Origin: Devosia nanyangense
GTDB taxonomy: Bacteria; Pseudomonadota; Alphaproteobacteria; Rhizobiales; Devosiaceae
DNA length: 64,000 nucleotides
Direction: 5' to 3'
Assembly: GCA_016213505.1 (NCBI GenBank)
Contig: JACRAF010000022.1
Location: 1 to 64,000 of the forward strand
Position 1 is the stretch's first letter. Each line of letters begins with the position of its first letter. This document shows positions 52,086 to 61,360 of the stretch, one piece after another. Made by a program: the position numbers and the translations under genes. Under the pieces are notes generated by a model. That model did not search any database, was not told where the DNA came from, and saw only the letters and a list, made by a program, of their open reading frames with translations.

Positions 52086-53621
52086 GTGGAGTATCTAGGC
52101 CAGATGCTCGAGCGCAACGCGCGCGAGCTGCCCGACCGCACCTTCATCATTGCCGACGGCGTCAGCCTCACCTATCGCGACTTCGCCCGGCAGACGGCGC
52201 GGCTGGCCCATGTGCTCGCGGCGCGCGGCGTCGGCAAGAGCGACCGGGTCGGCCTCTATCTCCCCTCAAATCCATGGATGGCGATCGGCTTCTGGGCCTG
52301 CCAGCAGCTGGGGGCGGTCCCCGCCCCGCTCAGCGCCATGTTCCGCCACGACGAGCTGCGCAAGGTCATTGCCAACACCGGGCTTTCCGCGCTGATCATG
52401 GACGACGGCACCTATCCTTATTTCAGCCAGATCGAGAGCGAGTTCGGCGACCTCCCCTGTCTTGTCGCCGGCGATTGTGTGACCGAGGACCGCCGGCTCG
52501 AGACGCTGATGGCGGGCGCGAGTGACAGTTTCGACAATGTCCCGTGCGCAAGGGACGACACGGCGGCGCTGTTCTTCACTTCGGGCACCACCGGCACGCC
52601 CAAGGGGATCGCGCAGTCACAGTTCGCCACATGCTCGTCGCTGCGCGACATGATGGTGTCGCACCGCAGCCGATACGGCGAAGAGGTCTACCTCTGCGCG
52701 GTGCCGCTGTTCACCAATTTCGGTCTTACCGTCACCCTCAACCTCTGCCTCTACACCGGCGGCACCATCGTGCTGCATGAGCGCTGGGACACCGAGCGGG
52801 TGCTGGCCGACATCGCCCGCCACCGGGCCACCTATTTCGGCGGCACGCCCACCATGTACGTCTACATGGTCAACGACTACGACGCGGAGCGGCACGACCT
52901 CTCGTCCCTGCGGCTGTGCACCACGGGTGGCTCGCCGGTGCCCCAATCGGTGGTGCAGCGCTTCGAGGCGGTGACCGGCGCCCGCGTGATCCAGGTCTAC
53001 GGCTCCACCGAGACGCTGGGTCAGTGCGTGATGGAGCCGTCCGCCGGCATCCGCAAGCCGGGCTCCGCCGGCCTGCCGGTCGGCAGTTCACGGATCGCCA
53101 TCGTCGGCGACAGCGGTGACGAGGTACCCAGCGGCACCATCGGCGAGGTCGTCATCGGCGGCGACTGCGTCAGCGAGGGCTATTTCGGCGACCCGGACGC
53201 CACGTCGGCTGCCTTCACGGCGCGCGGCTGGGCTTCGGGCGATCTCGGCTATCTCGATGCCGACGGCTACCTCTACATCGTCGACCGCAAGAAGGACGTG
53301 ATCATCGCCGGCGGCCACAACATCTACCCGATCGAGGTTGAAACGCTGCTCTACCAGCACCCGGCCGTGGCGATGTGCGCGGTGGTCGGCATCCCCGACG
53401 AGAGCAAGGGCGAGATTCCGGTCGCCGTGATCGTCCGCGCCGCCGGCCGGGCGACGACCGAGGCGGAATTCAACGCCTTCTGCCGCGAGCATCTGTCGGC
53501 CTACAAGGTGCCGCGGCAGTTCCATTTCATCGACGCGATGCCGGTGGAAGCCGCCAAGATCCGCAAGCGCGACCTGGTCACGGCGCTGCGCGACGGCAGC
53601 CTCGACACGTACCGGAACTGA
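52086..53621 (+). CDS. Class I adenylate-forming enzyme (acyl-CoA or aryl-CoA ligase)
   Basis: A 511-residue AMP-dependent ligase. Seen: P-loop FFTSGTTGTPKG, A5-like VYGSTETLGQ, GDLGYLDADGYLYIVDRKKDVII (in parts) with the hinge, NIYPIEVE and the C-terminal catalytic Lys region AAKIRKRDL. It activates a carboxylic acid to its CoA thioester. Substrate type cannot be fixed. GTG start at 52086. Together with SDRs and an acyl-CoA dehydrogenase it suggests degradation of an organic acid. Confidence 0.92.
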   Translation: MEYLGQMLERNARELPDRTFIIADGVSLTYRDFARQTARLAHVLAARGVGKSDRVGLYLPSNPWMAIGFWACQQLGAVPAPLSAMFRHDELRKVIANTGLSALIMDDGTYPYFSQIESEFGDLPCLVAGDCVTEDRRLETLMAGASDSFDNVPCARDDTAALFFTSGTTGTPKGIAQSQFATCSSLRDMMVSHRSRYGEEVYLCAVPLFTNFGLTVTLNLCLYTGGTIVLHERWDTERVLADIARHRATYFGGTPTMYVYMVNDYDAERHDLSSLRLCTTGGSPVPQSVVQRFEAVTGARVIQVYGSTETLGQCVMEPSAGIRKPGSAGLPVGSSRIAIVGDSGDEVPSGTIGEVVIGGDCVSEGYFGDPDATSAAFTARGWASGDLGYLDADGYLYIVDRKKDVIIAGGHNIYPIEVETLLYQHPAVAMCAVVGIPDESKGEIPVAVIVRAAGRATTEAEFNAFCREHLSAYKVPRQFHFIDAMPVEAAKIRKRDLVTALRDGSLDTYRN

Positions 53622-53626
53622 GCAGC

Positions 53627-54424
53627 CTATTCGGCCTCCGGCTCGTGGCGAATCTTCACCACGTCGCCGGCCGCGCCATAGGCGCTCCAGCCGCCATCGA
53701 CCGGCAACACGACGCCGGTGATGTAGGAGGCCCAGTCCGACAGCAGGAAGGCGGCGGCGCGGGCCATTTCCTCGGGCAGAGCGAAGCGGCCGAGCGGCGT
53801 CCGTCGCTCGATCAGCCCTGGATTGAACACCTTGCGGTCGAGCAGCGACTGCACCATCGGCGTGCGCGTGTAGGCCGGCGCAATGGCGTTGACGCGGATG
53901 CCCGCGGCGCCCCATTCGCAGGCCAGCGTCTTGGTCAGGTGGTTGATGCCGGCCTTGGCGACGCCGTAGGCCGAGCGCCCGGGAAAGGCGTCGAGCCCGA
54001 CGATCGAGGAGACATTGACGATCGCGCCGCGGCGTTGCTTCAGCATCAGTCGGCCGGTGGTTCGGCACATCAGGTACGTGCCCTTGAGGTTGACGTCGAC
54101 CACCCGCTGCCAACGCTCCGGATCCTGCTCGTGCACCGGGACCAGATCGTCGCCGATACCCGCCGAATTGAACAGCAGATCGACGCCACCCAGCAGCGCG
54201 TCGGCCTCGGCCACCATGCGCTCCACGGCCGCGGCATCGGCCACGTCGCCCTCGACGCCACCGAGCGCGCCAGTGCGAGCGACGGCATCCGGCAGACGGC
54301 CGGCATCGAGATCAGCGAGCGCGACCTGCGCCCCGAGCCCGGCGAGCAACCGGGCCGTCACCTCGCCGATGCCGCTCGCGCCGCCGGTGACCAGTGCCTT
54401 GCGACCGCCAAGGTCAATGTGCAT
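53627..54424 (-). CDS. SDR-family oxidoreductase
   Basis: A 265-residue classical SDR: TGGASGIG near 13-20, NSAGIG, NVSSIVG with the catalytic Ser, and YGVAK. It ends PVDGGWSAYGAAG. First gene of the minus-strand group running back from the Liv transporter genes at 55-58.5 kb (12 bases after the next gene). Converges with the ligase gene, 5 bases apart. Confidence 0.92.
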   Translation of the reverse strand: MHIDLGGRKALVTGGASGIGEVTARLLAGLGAQVALADLDAGRLPDAVARTGALGGVEGDVADAAAVERMVAEADALLGGVDLLFNSAGIGDDLVPVHEQDPERWQRVVDVNLKGTYLMCRTTGRLMLKQRRGAIVNVSSIVGLDAFPGRSAYGVAKAGINHLTKTLACEWGAAGIRVNAIAPAYTRTPMVQSLLDRKVFNPGLIERRTPLGRFALPEEMARAAAFLLSDWASYITGVVLPVDGGWSAYGAAGDVVKIRHEPEAE

Positions 54425-54436
54425 GGGGACGTTTCC

Positions 54437-55156
54437 TCAGCCTTCGGGTTTGAAATGGAAGTCCGGCCCCCCATGCGGAGGAGCGCGGTGCAGCTGCCAG
54501 TACGCCTCGGCCACCAGCGCCGGATCGTAGGGCGTGCCCGCTTCCATGGTGCCGTGGATGGCGACCACGCAGACCCTGAGGCCGAGCGGCGTCAGCTCCT
54601 TGTGCAGCGACAGCCCGAGGCTGCGCAGCGCCGCCTTGCCGAGCGCGGTGACGCCCCATTCGAGCCATGGGTCGAAGGCGAGAACGCCGCCGGTGAAGAG
54701 GATCGTCCCCTGCCCTTTGGCGATCATCGCCGGGCTCAGCCGTCGAACCGCATGCAGCGCTCCCGCGACATTGGTCTTGAAGCAATCGACGAGGTAGCCG
54801 AAATCGGCAGGTTCGCCGTGGCTGCGCCAGCCGGGTGCATTCCCGTATCGCACGACAGGCACGCCGGAGGGCGTCGCGAAGCGCGCCGGCTCGACTATCG
54901 CGGCATTGTAGACCAGCGCATCGGGATCACCATAGCGCGCGCGGATGGCGGCGAAAGCGGCATCCATAGTCTCGGGCCTTCCCGCATCGGCGACGATGCC
55001 GCGGACTTCGAGTCCCTCGGTGCGCAGGTCCGTCTCGTAGCCGGCGAGCGCCTCCGCGCGTCGGCCGATGAAGGCGACCGGCTCGCCATCGCGGGCGAAG
55101 CGGCGGACCAGAGCGAGGCCCAGGCCGGGGCCCATGCCGACGACGACGCTGGTCAT
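54437..55156 (-). CDS. Atypical SDR-like protein lacking the catalytic Tyr
   Basis: A 239-residue Rossmann-fold protein. Cofactor motif GMGPGLG at 7-13. Where SDRs have Tyr-x-x-x-Lys the sequence reads VTALGKAALRSL, so Lys is kept and Tyr is replaced by Thr. It may bind NAD(P) without standard dehydrogenase chemistry. The 5' end overlaps the livHM stop by 4 bases. Confidence 0.8.
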   Translation of the reverse strand: MTSVVVGMGPGLGLALVRRFARDGEPVAFIGRRAEALAGYETDLRTEGLEVRGIVADAGRPETMDAAFAAIRARYGDPDALVYNAAIVEPARFATPSGVPVVRYGNAPGWRSHGEPADFGYLVDCFKTNVAGALHAVRRLSPAMIAKGQGTILFTGGVLAFDPWLEWGVTALGKAALRSLGLSLHKELTPLGLRVCVVAIHGTMEAGTPYDPALVAEAYWQLHRAPPHGGPDFHFKPEG

Positions 55157-57084
55157 GTCCCGGGCTTGGCGGCGCGCGCCGGGCTGGCGGCCGACGCTTC
55201 GGCATTACGCCGCCGAACGGCACGGCGCGACAGGAAATCCTCGATCGCGCCGACCACGCCCTTGCGGACGAACAGCACGAACAGGATGAAGATCGCGCCC
55301 TGAATCACCAGTACCCAGCCGCCGAGGAACGCCAGTTCCTTCTGCAGGGTAGCGACGATGACGGCGCCGACAACCGGGCCGAGCAGCGTGCCGACGCCGC
55401 CGACCAGCGTCATCAGCAGCACGTCGGCCGAGGTCGAAAAGTGCACGTCGGCCAGCGAAGCGATCTGGAAGACGATCGCGTTGGTGCCGCCCGCGAGCCC
55501 CGCCAGCATCGCCGACAGGGTGAACGCGATGAGCTTGAAGCGATCGGCGGAATAGCCGAGCGAAATGGCGCGAGGCTCGTTCTCGCGGATCGACTTCAAA
55601 ACCTGCCCGAAGGGCGAGTGGACGACCCGGTAGACGAAAGCGAAACCGGCGAGGAACACCACCAGAACGAAGAAGTACATCGCCATGGTATCGTTGAGGT
55701 CGATCAGGCCGAAGAGCTTGCCGCGCGGCACGCCCTGGATGCCGTCCTCGCCATGCGTCCATGGCGCCTGCAGGATGTAGAAGTAGACGATCTGCGCCAG
55801 CGCCATGGTGATCATGGCGAAGTAGAGTCCCTGGCGGCGGATGGCAAGCCAGCCGAACAGCGCGCCAAGCGCGGTCGCTACCGCAATGCCGCTGAGGATT
55901 GAAAGCTCCGGCGGCAGGCCCCATTGTGCCGCCGCATAGGCGGCGACGTAGGCTGAGGCGCCGTAGAAGGCGGCGTGGCCGAAGGCGAGCAGGCCGACAT
56001 AGCCGAAGATGAGGTTGTAAGCACTGGCAAACAGCGCGAGGCACAGCACCTTCATGGCGAAGACCGGATAGACGAAGAACGGCACGGCCGCGCCGATCGC
56101 GGCCAACACAACGAACCACAGCCGGCCGTTCTCGAGGATCGACTCCGAGCGTGCCGTTACCACCTCGGCGCCCGAGTGAACGGCCGTGTCCTTGCCGAAC
56201 AGCCCGGCCGGCCGCCAGATCAGTACCACGGCCATGATCAGGAAGATCGCCGTGCTGGCGGCCTGCGGATAGAACACCTTGGTCAGCCCCTCGATCACTC
56301 CCAGCGCCAGGCCGCTGACGACGGCCCCGAGGATCGAGCCCATGCCGCCGATCACCACCACGGCGAACACGACGATGACCATGTTCTGGCCCATCTGCGG
56401 GCTCACCTGGTAGATCGGCGCCGCCATCACTCCGGCCAGACCCGCGAGCCCGACGCCGAAGCCGTAGGTCAGCATCAGCAATCGCGGGACGTTGATGCCG
56501 AAACTGCGCACGATATCGGGGTTCTCGGTCGCGGCGCGCAGGTAGGAGCCCAGCTTGGTGCGCTCGATCAGGAACCAGGTGCCGAAACACACCACCAGCG
56601 CCGCGACGATCACCCAGAGCCGGTAGACGGGCAGGAACATGAAGCCGAGATTGACGCCGCCCTTGAGCAGGGCCGGAACCTCGTATTGCATGCCTGCGGC
56701 GCCGAAGCGGGCGTTGAAGATACCCTCCAGCACCATGGTCAGGCCGATGGTCAGCAGCAGGCCGTAAGCGTGCTCGAGGTCGTACACCTTGCGGATGAAG
56801 AAGCGCTCGGTCAGAGCGCCGATCGCCCCGACGGCCAGCGGCACGATCGCCAGCGCCCACCAGTAGCCGAGAGACGGCAGGCCGAGGCCGGGAAACAGCG
56901 TCGGAAGCTGCAGCAGGAACCAGGCGCCAAAAGCGCCGAGCATGTATTGCGCGCCGTGCACGAAATTGCCGATGCGCAGCAGGCCGAAAATGACGGCAAC
57001 GCCCAGGCTCATCATGGCGTAGAACGAGCCGTTGATCAGCCCGACCAGCAATTGTCCGAACAGGAGCTGGGGGGTGATGGTCAT
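55153..57084 (-). CDS. Fused LivH-LivM branched-chain-type ABC permease
   Basis: A 643-residue inner-membrane protein containing two complete Liv permeases in one frame. Residues 1-305 are LivH-like (QLLVGLINGSFYAMMSLGVAVIFGLLRI, in parts; VVIGGMGSILGAV). Residues 325-640 are LivM-like (NLIFGYVGLLAFGHAAFYG; LVGGVGTLLGPVVGA). The junction lies near RPAGLFGKDTAV. The two are normally separate genes. No stop or shift at the junction is seen. ATG at 57084 starts MTITPQLLF. Downstream of livF by 4 bases. Confidence 0.92.
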   Translation of the reverse strand: MTITPQLLFGQLLVGLINGSFYAMMSLGVAVIFGLLRIGNFVHGAQYMLGAFGAWFLLQLPTLFPGLGLPSLGYWWALAIVPLAVGAIGALTERFFIRKVYDLEHAYGLLLTIGLTMVLEGIFNARFGAAGMQYEVPALLKGGVNLGFMFLPVYRLWVIVAALVVCFGTWFLIERTKLGSYLRAATENPDIVRSFGINVPRLLMLTYGFGVGLAGLAGVMAAPIYQVSPQMGQNMVIVVFAVVVIGGMGSILGAVVSGLALGVIEGLTKVFYPQAASTAIFLIMAVVLIWRPAGLFGKDTAVHSGAEVVTARSESILENGRLWFVVLAAIGAAVPFFVYPVFAMKVLCLALFASAYNLIFGYVGLLAFGHAAFYGASAYVAAYAAAQWGLPPELSILSGIAVATALGALFGWLAIRRQGLYFAMITMALAQIVYFYILQAPWTHGEDGIQGVPRGKLFGLIDLNDTMAMYFFVLVVFLAGFAFVYRVVHSPFGQVLKSIRENEPRAISLGYSADRFKLIAFTLSAMLAGLAGGTNAIVFQIASLADVHFSTSADVLLMTLVGGVGTLLGPVVGAVIVATLQKELAFLGGWVLVIQGAIFILFVLFVRKGVVGAIEDFLSRRAVRRRNAEASAASPARAAKPGT

Positions 57085-57088
57085 GTCC

Positions 57089-57793
57089 CTACACCCCCAG
57101 CGCCGTCTGGATTTCGCCGGCCCTCGCGACCAGCTCGGCGCTGCCATAGGTGGCGACGACGCGGCCGTTCTCGACCATGTGGTGACGGTCGGCCAAGAGC
57201 GAGGCGAAGCGGAAGTTCTGCTCGACGAGGAGCACGGTGAAGCCTCGGTCCTTGAGCTTGCGGATCACGGCGGCGATCTGCTTGACGATCACCGGAGCGA
57301 GCCCTTCGGTCGGCTCATCGAGCAGCAGCAGCTTCGCCCCGGTCCGGAGGATGCGGCCGATAGCGAGCATCTGCTGTTCGCCGCCCGACAGCTTGGTGCC
57401 GGGGCTGTGCCAGCGCTCCTTGAGGTTGGGGAAGAGTTCGAGCACCTCTTCCACGCTCAGTCCACCCGGCGCGATGGCGGGCGGTAGAAGGAGGTTCTCC
57501 TCGACGCTGAGGCTGGCAAAGATCGCGCGCTCCTCCGGGCAATAGGCGATACCGCGGCGCGCCACATTCTCCGGCGGCCGGCCGAAAATCTCCCGGCCGT
57601 CGAAGCGGATCGAGCCGGCCTTCTTGCGCACCAGCCCCATGATCGAGCGCAGCGCCGTGGTCTTGCCGGCGCCGTTGCGCCCCAGCAGCGTAACGATCTC
57701 GCCCCTGCCGATGTCGAAGGTGAGGCCATGCAGGGCTTTGCTTTCTCCGTACCAAGCGTGGAGGTCGCGGACCTCGAGATAGGGCTCAGGCAT
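57089..57793 (-). CDS. livF: Branched-chain-type ABC transporter ATP-binding protein (LivF)
   Basis: A 234-residue ATPase: WYGESKALHGLTFDIGRGEI, Walker A GRNGAGKTT, signature LSGGEQQMLAIGRIL, Walker B LLLLDEPTEGLAP, switch His replaced by Gln in LLVEQNFRF, typical of LivF. It overlaps livG by 8 bases, and livHM follows 4 bases after its stop. Confidence 0.95.
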   Translation of the reverse strand: MPEPYLEVRDLHAWYGESKALHGLTFDIGRGEIVTLLGRNGAGKTTALRSIMGLVRKKAGSIRFDGREIFGRPPENVARRGIAYCPEERAIFASLSVEENLLLPPAIAPGGLSVEEVLELFPNLKERWHSPGTKLSGGEQQMLAIGRILRTGAKLLLLDEPTEGLAPVIVKQIAAVIRKLKDRGFTVLLVEQNFRFASLLADRHHMVENGRVVATYGSAELVARAGEIQTALGV

Positions 57794-58550
57794 CGACGCC
57801 TCCGATATAGGCGTCGATCACCCGCGGGTCCTCGGACACGGTGGCGTAGTCGCCCTCGCACAGCACCTGGCCGCGGGCCAGCACGGTGATGGTGTCCGCC
57901 AGCCGCGCCACCACCGACAGATTGTGCTCCACCATCAGCACCGTGCGTTGGCGAGCCACCGAGCCGATGAGCTCGGCCATGCGGTCGACGTCCTCGTGCC
58001 CGAGCCCCGAGGTCGGCTCGTCGAGCAGCAGCATTTCGGGCTCGAGCGCCAGCGTGGTGGCGAGTTCGAGGGCGCGCTTGCGGCCATAGGGCAGCTCGGA
58101 GGCATGGCGGTCGCGGTCGTCGCTCAGCCCGACCGCCGCGAGCAGTTCCTCGACGCGCTGGTCGAGAACGCGCAGCGAGCGCGCCGAACGCCAGAAATGG
58201 TAGGCGGTCCCGAGCTTGCGCTGCAGCGCGATCCGCACATTGTCGGCGACGGTCATGCGCGGGAACACCGCGGAAATCTGGAACGAGCGCACCATACCCT
58301 TGCGGGCCACCTGCGCCGGCTCGAGCGCGGTGATGTCCTCGCCGTTGAAGCGGATGGTGCCGGTGGTCGGCGCCAGGAATTTAGTGAGGAGGTTGAAGGT
58401 CGTGGTCTTGCCGGCGCCGTTGGGGCCGATCAGCGCGTGGATCGAATTGCGCCGCACCCGGAGGTCGACGTTCTGCACGGCGAGGAACCCCATGAACTGC
58501 TTGGACAACCCGGTGGCCTCGACGATGTAGTCCTCCCCTTCCCCGCCCAT
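57786..58550 (-). CDS. livG: Branched-chain-type ABC transporter ATP-binding protein (LivG)
   Basis: A 254-residue ATPase: Walker A GPNGAGKTTTFNLL, LivG-type VRSFQISAVFPRMTVADNV, signature LPYGRKRALELATTL, Walker B LLLDEPTSGLG and switch His in MVEHNLSV. ATG at 58550 is preferred to a TTG four codons upstream. It lies 8 bases after the DUF1330 gene. Confidence 0.95.
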   Translation of the reverse strand: MGGEGEDYIVEATGLSKQFMGFLAVQNVDLRVRRNSIHALIGPNGAGKTTTFNLLTKFLAPTTGTIRFNGEDITALEPAQVARKGMVRSFQISAVFPRMTVADNVRIALQRKLGTAYHFWRSARSLRVLDQRVEELLAAVGLSDDRDRHASELPYGRKRALELATTLALEPEMLLLDEPTSGLGHEDVDRMAELIGSVARQRTVLMVEHNLSVVARLADTITVLARGQVLCEGDYATVSEDPRVIDAYIGGVDA

Positions 58551-58558
58551 TGGTTCCC

Positions 58559-58849
58559 TCAAATCCGGCTGTCGACCAGGATGCCGCGCCCCCTGGAGGC
58601 GGCGAGGCGCAGGTCGAGCACCGCCCGGTATTCCGGCGAATGATAGAATTGACGCGCCGCCTCGAAGCTTTCGAACCGCACGACGGAAATCGACGGCGGC
58701 AGCCAGCCACCCTCGAGCGCCTCGATCCGCTCGCTGGCCAGCACGAAGCTGCCTCCGGCGGCTTCCATCACCGGACCGGCGACCTCGCGATAGCGCTGCC
58801 AGGCGACCGGGTCGGTAACCTCGATCTCGAAAATCAGGTAGCCGGCCAC
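58559..58849 (-). CDS. DUF1330 domain protein
   Basis: A 96-residue ferredoxin-like dimeric alpha/beta-barrel protein: GYLIFEIEVTDPVAWQRY at the start, then FESFEAARQFYHSPEY near 58-73. GTG start at 58849; a longer upstream frame is Arg-rich and non-coding in character. It is co-linear with the Liv transporter genes. Function of the family is unknown. Confidence 0.85.
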   Translation of the reverse strand: MAGYLIFEIEVTDPVAWQRYREVAGPVMEAAGGSFVLASERIEALEGGWLPPSISVVRFESFEAARQFYHSPEYRAVLDLRLAASRGRGILVDSRI

Positions 58850-58873
58850 TGCAGCGGTCCTCGATCGAAGACC

Positions 58874-58899
58874 GGGGCCGCGGCCAGTGCCGCGACCCC
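58874..58899 (-). terminator. Intercistronic hairpin after the binding-protein gene
   Basis: An 11-bp stem with one G-U pair on the minus-strand RNA and a 4-base loop, between the binding-protein stop and the DUF1330 gene. No strong T run follows. It may stabilise the upstream message or partly terminate it, which would favour the binding protein over the transporter. Confidence 0.45.
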
Positions 58900-58907
58900 G
58901 CTCCCTA

Positions 58908-60113
58908 TCACTTGATCGTACAGGCCGAGGCCTCGGCCGGGCGGAACGCCTTGTCGGCCGGCACCGTCGCCACGAGCTTGAAGGCATCCTCGGGATTGGC
59001 CTGCGCCTCGGACGAATCCGGCGCGTTGACCTGCACCAGGTACATGTCGTGGGCCAGCCGCCCGTTCTTCCGCAACGTGCCGTGGCGAACGAAGAAGTCG
59101 TTGATCTCGCTCTCCCCGAGCTTGGCCCGCACCGCGTCGGCGTCGTCGGTGCCGGCGGCCTGCACGGCCTTGAGGTAGTTCATCGCCGCCGAGTAGTTGC
59201 CGGCCGCGACCCAGCCCGGCTCGTGGCCGGTGCGCTTCTTCATTTCTTCGGCGAAGTGCCGCGACTCGTCGTCGAGGCTCCAGAACCAGGGCGTCGCGAC
59301 CTGGATGCCCTTGAGAGTGTCGAGGCCGATGGCGCGCACGTCGGCCTGGTGGAGGATGGTGACGCCCACCGCCTGGCCCTGCTCGACGATGCCGAACTCC
59401 TGGATCTGCTTGAGCGCGTTGACCAGTTCAGGCCCGTTCAGCGTCAGCATGATGACCTTGGCGCCGGATGCCTGCGCCTGCAGGATATAGGACGAGAAGT
59501 CGGTGGTGCCGAGTGGCGCCCGGACCGCGCCGACGATCTTGCCGCCCGATTCCTCGATGGTGCCCTTTACGGTGTTTTCCAGCACCTTGCCCGCCTCGTA
59601 ATCGGGCGAGAGGACGAACCAGGTGTCCTTGCCGGCGGCGAGCTGGGCCTGCGCCGAGGAGCGCGCCACCGAGTAGGCGTCGTAGGCCCAGGCCGAAACG
59701 TAGCCGTTGCAATCGGCCTCGACCGGGCGGTCGGTGATGGGCGAAACGAAGAGGCCGAGCTTTTTCTTTTCGCCCAGGAGCGTGTTGACGCCGAGCGCGA
59801 TGGCGGAATTGGCCATGTCCATGATCACGTCGACGTCTTGCGTCTCGACCCATTCGCGGGCGATGGCGAGGCCGATATCGGGCTTGTTCTGGTGATCGGC
59901 CGAAACCAGCTCGATCGGCTTGCCGAGAACCGTGCCGCCGAAATCCTCGATGGCGAGTTTCACCGCGTCGATGACTTCTGGGCCGCCCAGCGCCGAGAAC
60001 GACGAACTCTGGTCGTTCAGGATGCCGATCTTGACCTGGCCGTTGCCGCTCTGCGCAAACGCCGGGCCGGCGATCGCCACCAGCATCGTCGTCGCCAAAA
60101 GAAACGTCTTCAT
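58908..60113 (-). CDS. Branched-chain-amino-acid-type ABC transporter substrate-binding protein
   Basis: A 401-residue periplasmic binding protein. Signal peptide 1-20 ending AFAQ. Mature part begins GQVKIGILNDQSSSFSALGG and continues with the family pattern (VDVIMDMANSAIAL). ATG at 60113 has GGAGGAG upstream. It opens the minus-strand operon with DUF1330, livG, livF and livHM. The binding-pocket order resembles aromatic- or carboxylate-binding Liv relatives, but the ligand is not readable. Confidence 0.92.
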   Translation of the reverse strand: MKTFLLATTMLVAIAGPAFAQSGNGQVKIGILNDQSSSFSALGGPEVIDAVKLAIEDFGGTVLGKPIELVSADHQNKPDIGLAIAREWVETQDVDVIMDMANSAIALGVNTLLGEKKKLGLFVSPITDRPVEADCNGYVSAWAYDAYSVARSSAQAQLAAGKDTWFVLSPDYEAGKVLENTVKGTIEESGGKIVGAVRAPLGTTDFSSYILQAQASGAKVIMLTLNGPELVNALKQIQEFGIVEQGQAVGVTILHQADVRAIGLDTLKGIQVATPWFWSLDDESRHFAEEMKKRTGHEPGWVAAGNYSAAMNYLKAVQAAGTDDADAVRAKLGESEINDFFVRHGTLRKNGRLAHDMYLVQVNAPDSSEAQANPEDAFKLVATVPADKAFRPAEASACTIK

Positions 60114-60239
60114 TGTCTGTGTCTCCTCCCCGAGAGGGTGCCTCCTTGCGAAGCTTGGCCCTCGTGTACCGCGCACCCTCGCAGACCGGGGAAAGGGGGC
60201 ATCGTCCATTTGGGGGGTGAGGCAACCGGCCGAGCCGCA

Positions 60240-60344
60240 TAGAGCACTTCACGTTCCGATGGAATCGGAACGCGTGCTCTATGTCTTTGATTTTGTCGCG
60301 TTTCCGAACCGGAAAACCGCCTCGCACTTTTCCTGGAAACGCTC
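60240..60344. repeat. Dispersed palindromic repeat, family 1, copy B
   Basis: Matches copy A at 16305-16404. The first hairpin reads GTTCCGAT-GGA-ATCGGAAC here against GCTCCG...CGGAGC in copy A: the T-A pair replaces a C-G pair at the same stem position, which is covariation. The second hairpin and the end CTGGAAACGCTC are the same. It lies between two divergent genes. Confidence 0.8.
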
Positions 60345-60377
60345 GAGGGTCGCGATCCGCGATCAGGGGAGCGAACG

Positions 60378-61235
60378 GTGGGTCTCGATCTGTGGAAGGG
60401 TGCGCACGAGGCGATGGCCGGATCGGTCGCGCTGGTGACGGGCGGCGGCGCCGGCATCGGCCGCGCTGTTGCCGAAGCGCTCGGGGCGGCCGGCGCGAGC
60501 CTGGTGATCGCCGAGAAGGTCCCGGAGCGGGCCGAGGCCGTTGGCCGCGCCCTCGACCAGGCGGGGATCGCCAATTTGGTGGTGGTTTGCGACGTGACGG
60601 ACGAAGCCGCCGTGCTGGCGCTGGCGGAGGCCATTTCGCTGACCTTCGGCCGGCTCGACGTGCTGGTCAACAATGTCGGCGACGTCCTCGGCATCCACAA
60701 ACCGTTCGCTGAGACGAGCCGGGCGGAATGGACGGCGCTCTACGGCGTCAACCTCGAGCACATCTTCCTCGTCACCCACGCCATGCTGAAGCTGCTGCGC
60801 AAAGGAACCGATGCCAGCATCATCAACGTCTCCTCGATCGAAGCCTTCCGCGGCATCCCCAACTTCGCCGTCTACGGCGCCCTCAAGCACGCCGTCACCG
60901 GCTTCACCAAGAGCCTGGCGCTGGAGCTGGCGCCCGAGAACATTCGGGTCAACGCCATCGCGCCGGAAACCACCGAGACCGAGCAAATCCAGATCGATGC
61001 GTGGATCCCGGACGAGTTCAAGCACCTGATCGAGCGCTGGATCCCGCTCGGCCGCTACGGCCGGCCGGAGGACGCGGCCGGGGCGGCGCTGTTTCTGGCC
61101 AGCAAGCTGTCGAGCTGGATGACCGGGACGACGATCAACCTCGACGGCGGCGCCCTGGCCGCCGGCGGCTGGCGGCAAACCGCCGACGGCACCTGGACCA
61201 ACCGGCCGGTGATCACGGGGCATGCGCAGAAGTAG
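60378..61235 (+). CDS. SDR-family oxidoreductase
   Basis: A 285-residue classical SDR: TGGGAGIG, NNVGD, NVSSIEAF with the catalytic Ser, and YGALK. The GTG start at 60378 has AGGGGAG 7 bases upstream and gives the leader GLDLWKGAHEAM. ATG at 60414 is an alternative that would still keep the cofactor motif. Divergent from the binding-protein gene; repeat copy B lies in the shared upstream region. Confidence 0.9.
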   Translation: MGLDLWKGAHEAMAGSVALVTGGGAGIGRAVAEALGAAGASLVIAEKVPERAEAVGRALDQAGIANLVVVCDVTDEAAVLALAEAISLTFGRLDVLVNNVGDVLGIHKPFAETSRAEWTALYGVNLEHIFLVTHAMLKLLRKGTDASIINVSSIEAFRGIPNFAVYGALKHAVTGFTKSLALELAPENIRVNAIAPETTETEQIQIDAWIPDEFKHLIERWIPLGRYGRPEDAAGAALFLASKLSSWMTGTTINLDGGALAAGGWRQTADGTWTNRPVITGHAQK

Positions 61236-61360
61236 GTGGGGGCGGGGGCGATTGGTTGCACAAGCGCGGCCTTAGTTAGCCAACGCACCAAGCCAGCGGA
61301 GCGGCACGAAATGATGGAGGATAAGATGTAGAGGGCCGCGCCGTGTGGCGCGCGTTGGCG

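Noticed and set aside
55153-57084. LivH and LivM as two genes with a missed stop
   Set aside because: The frame is continuous through the junction and no internal ribosome site plus start in a sensible place was seen.
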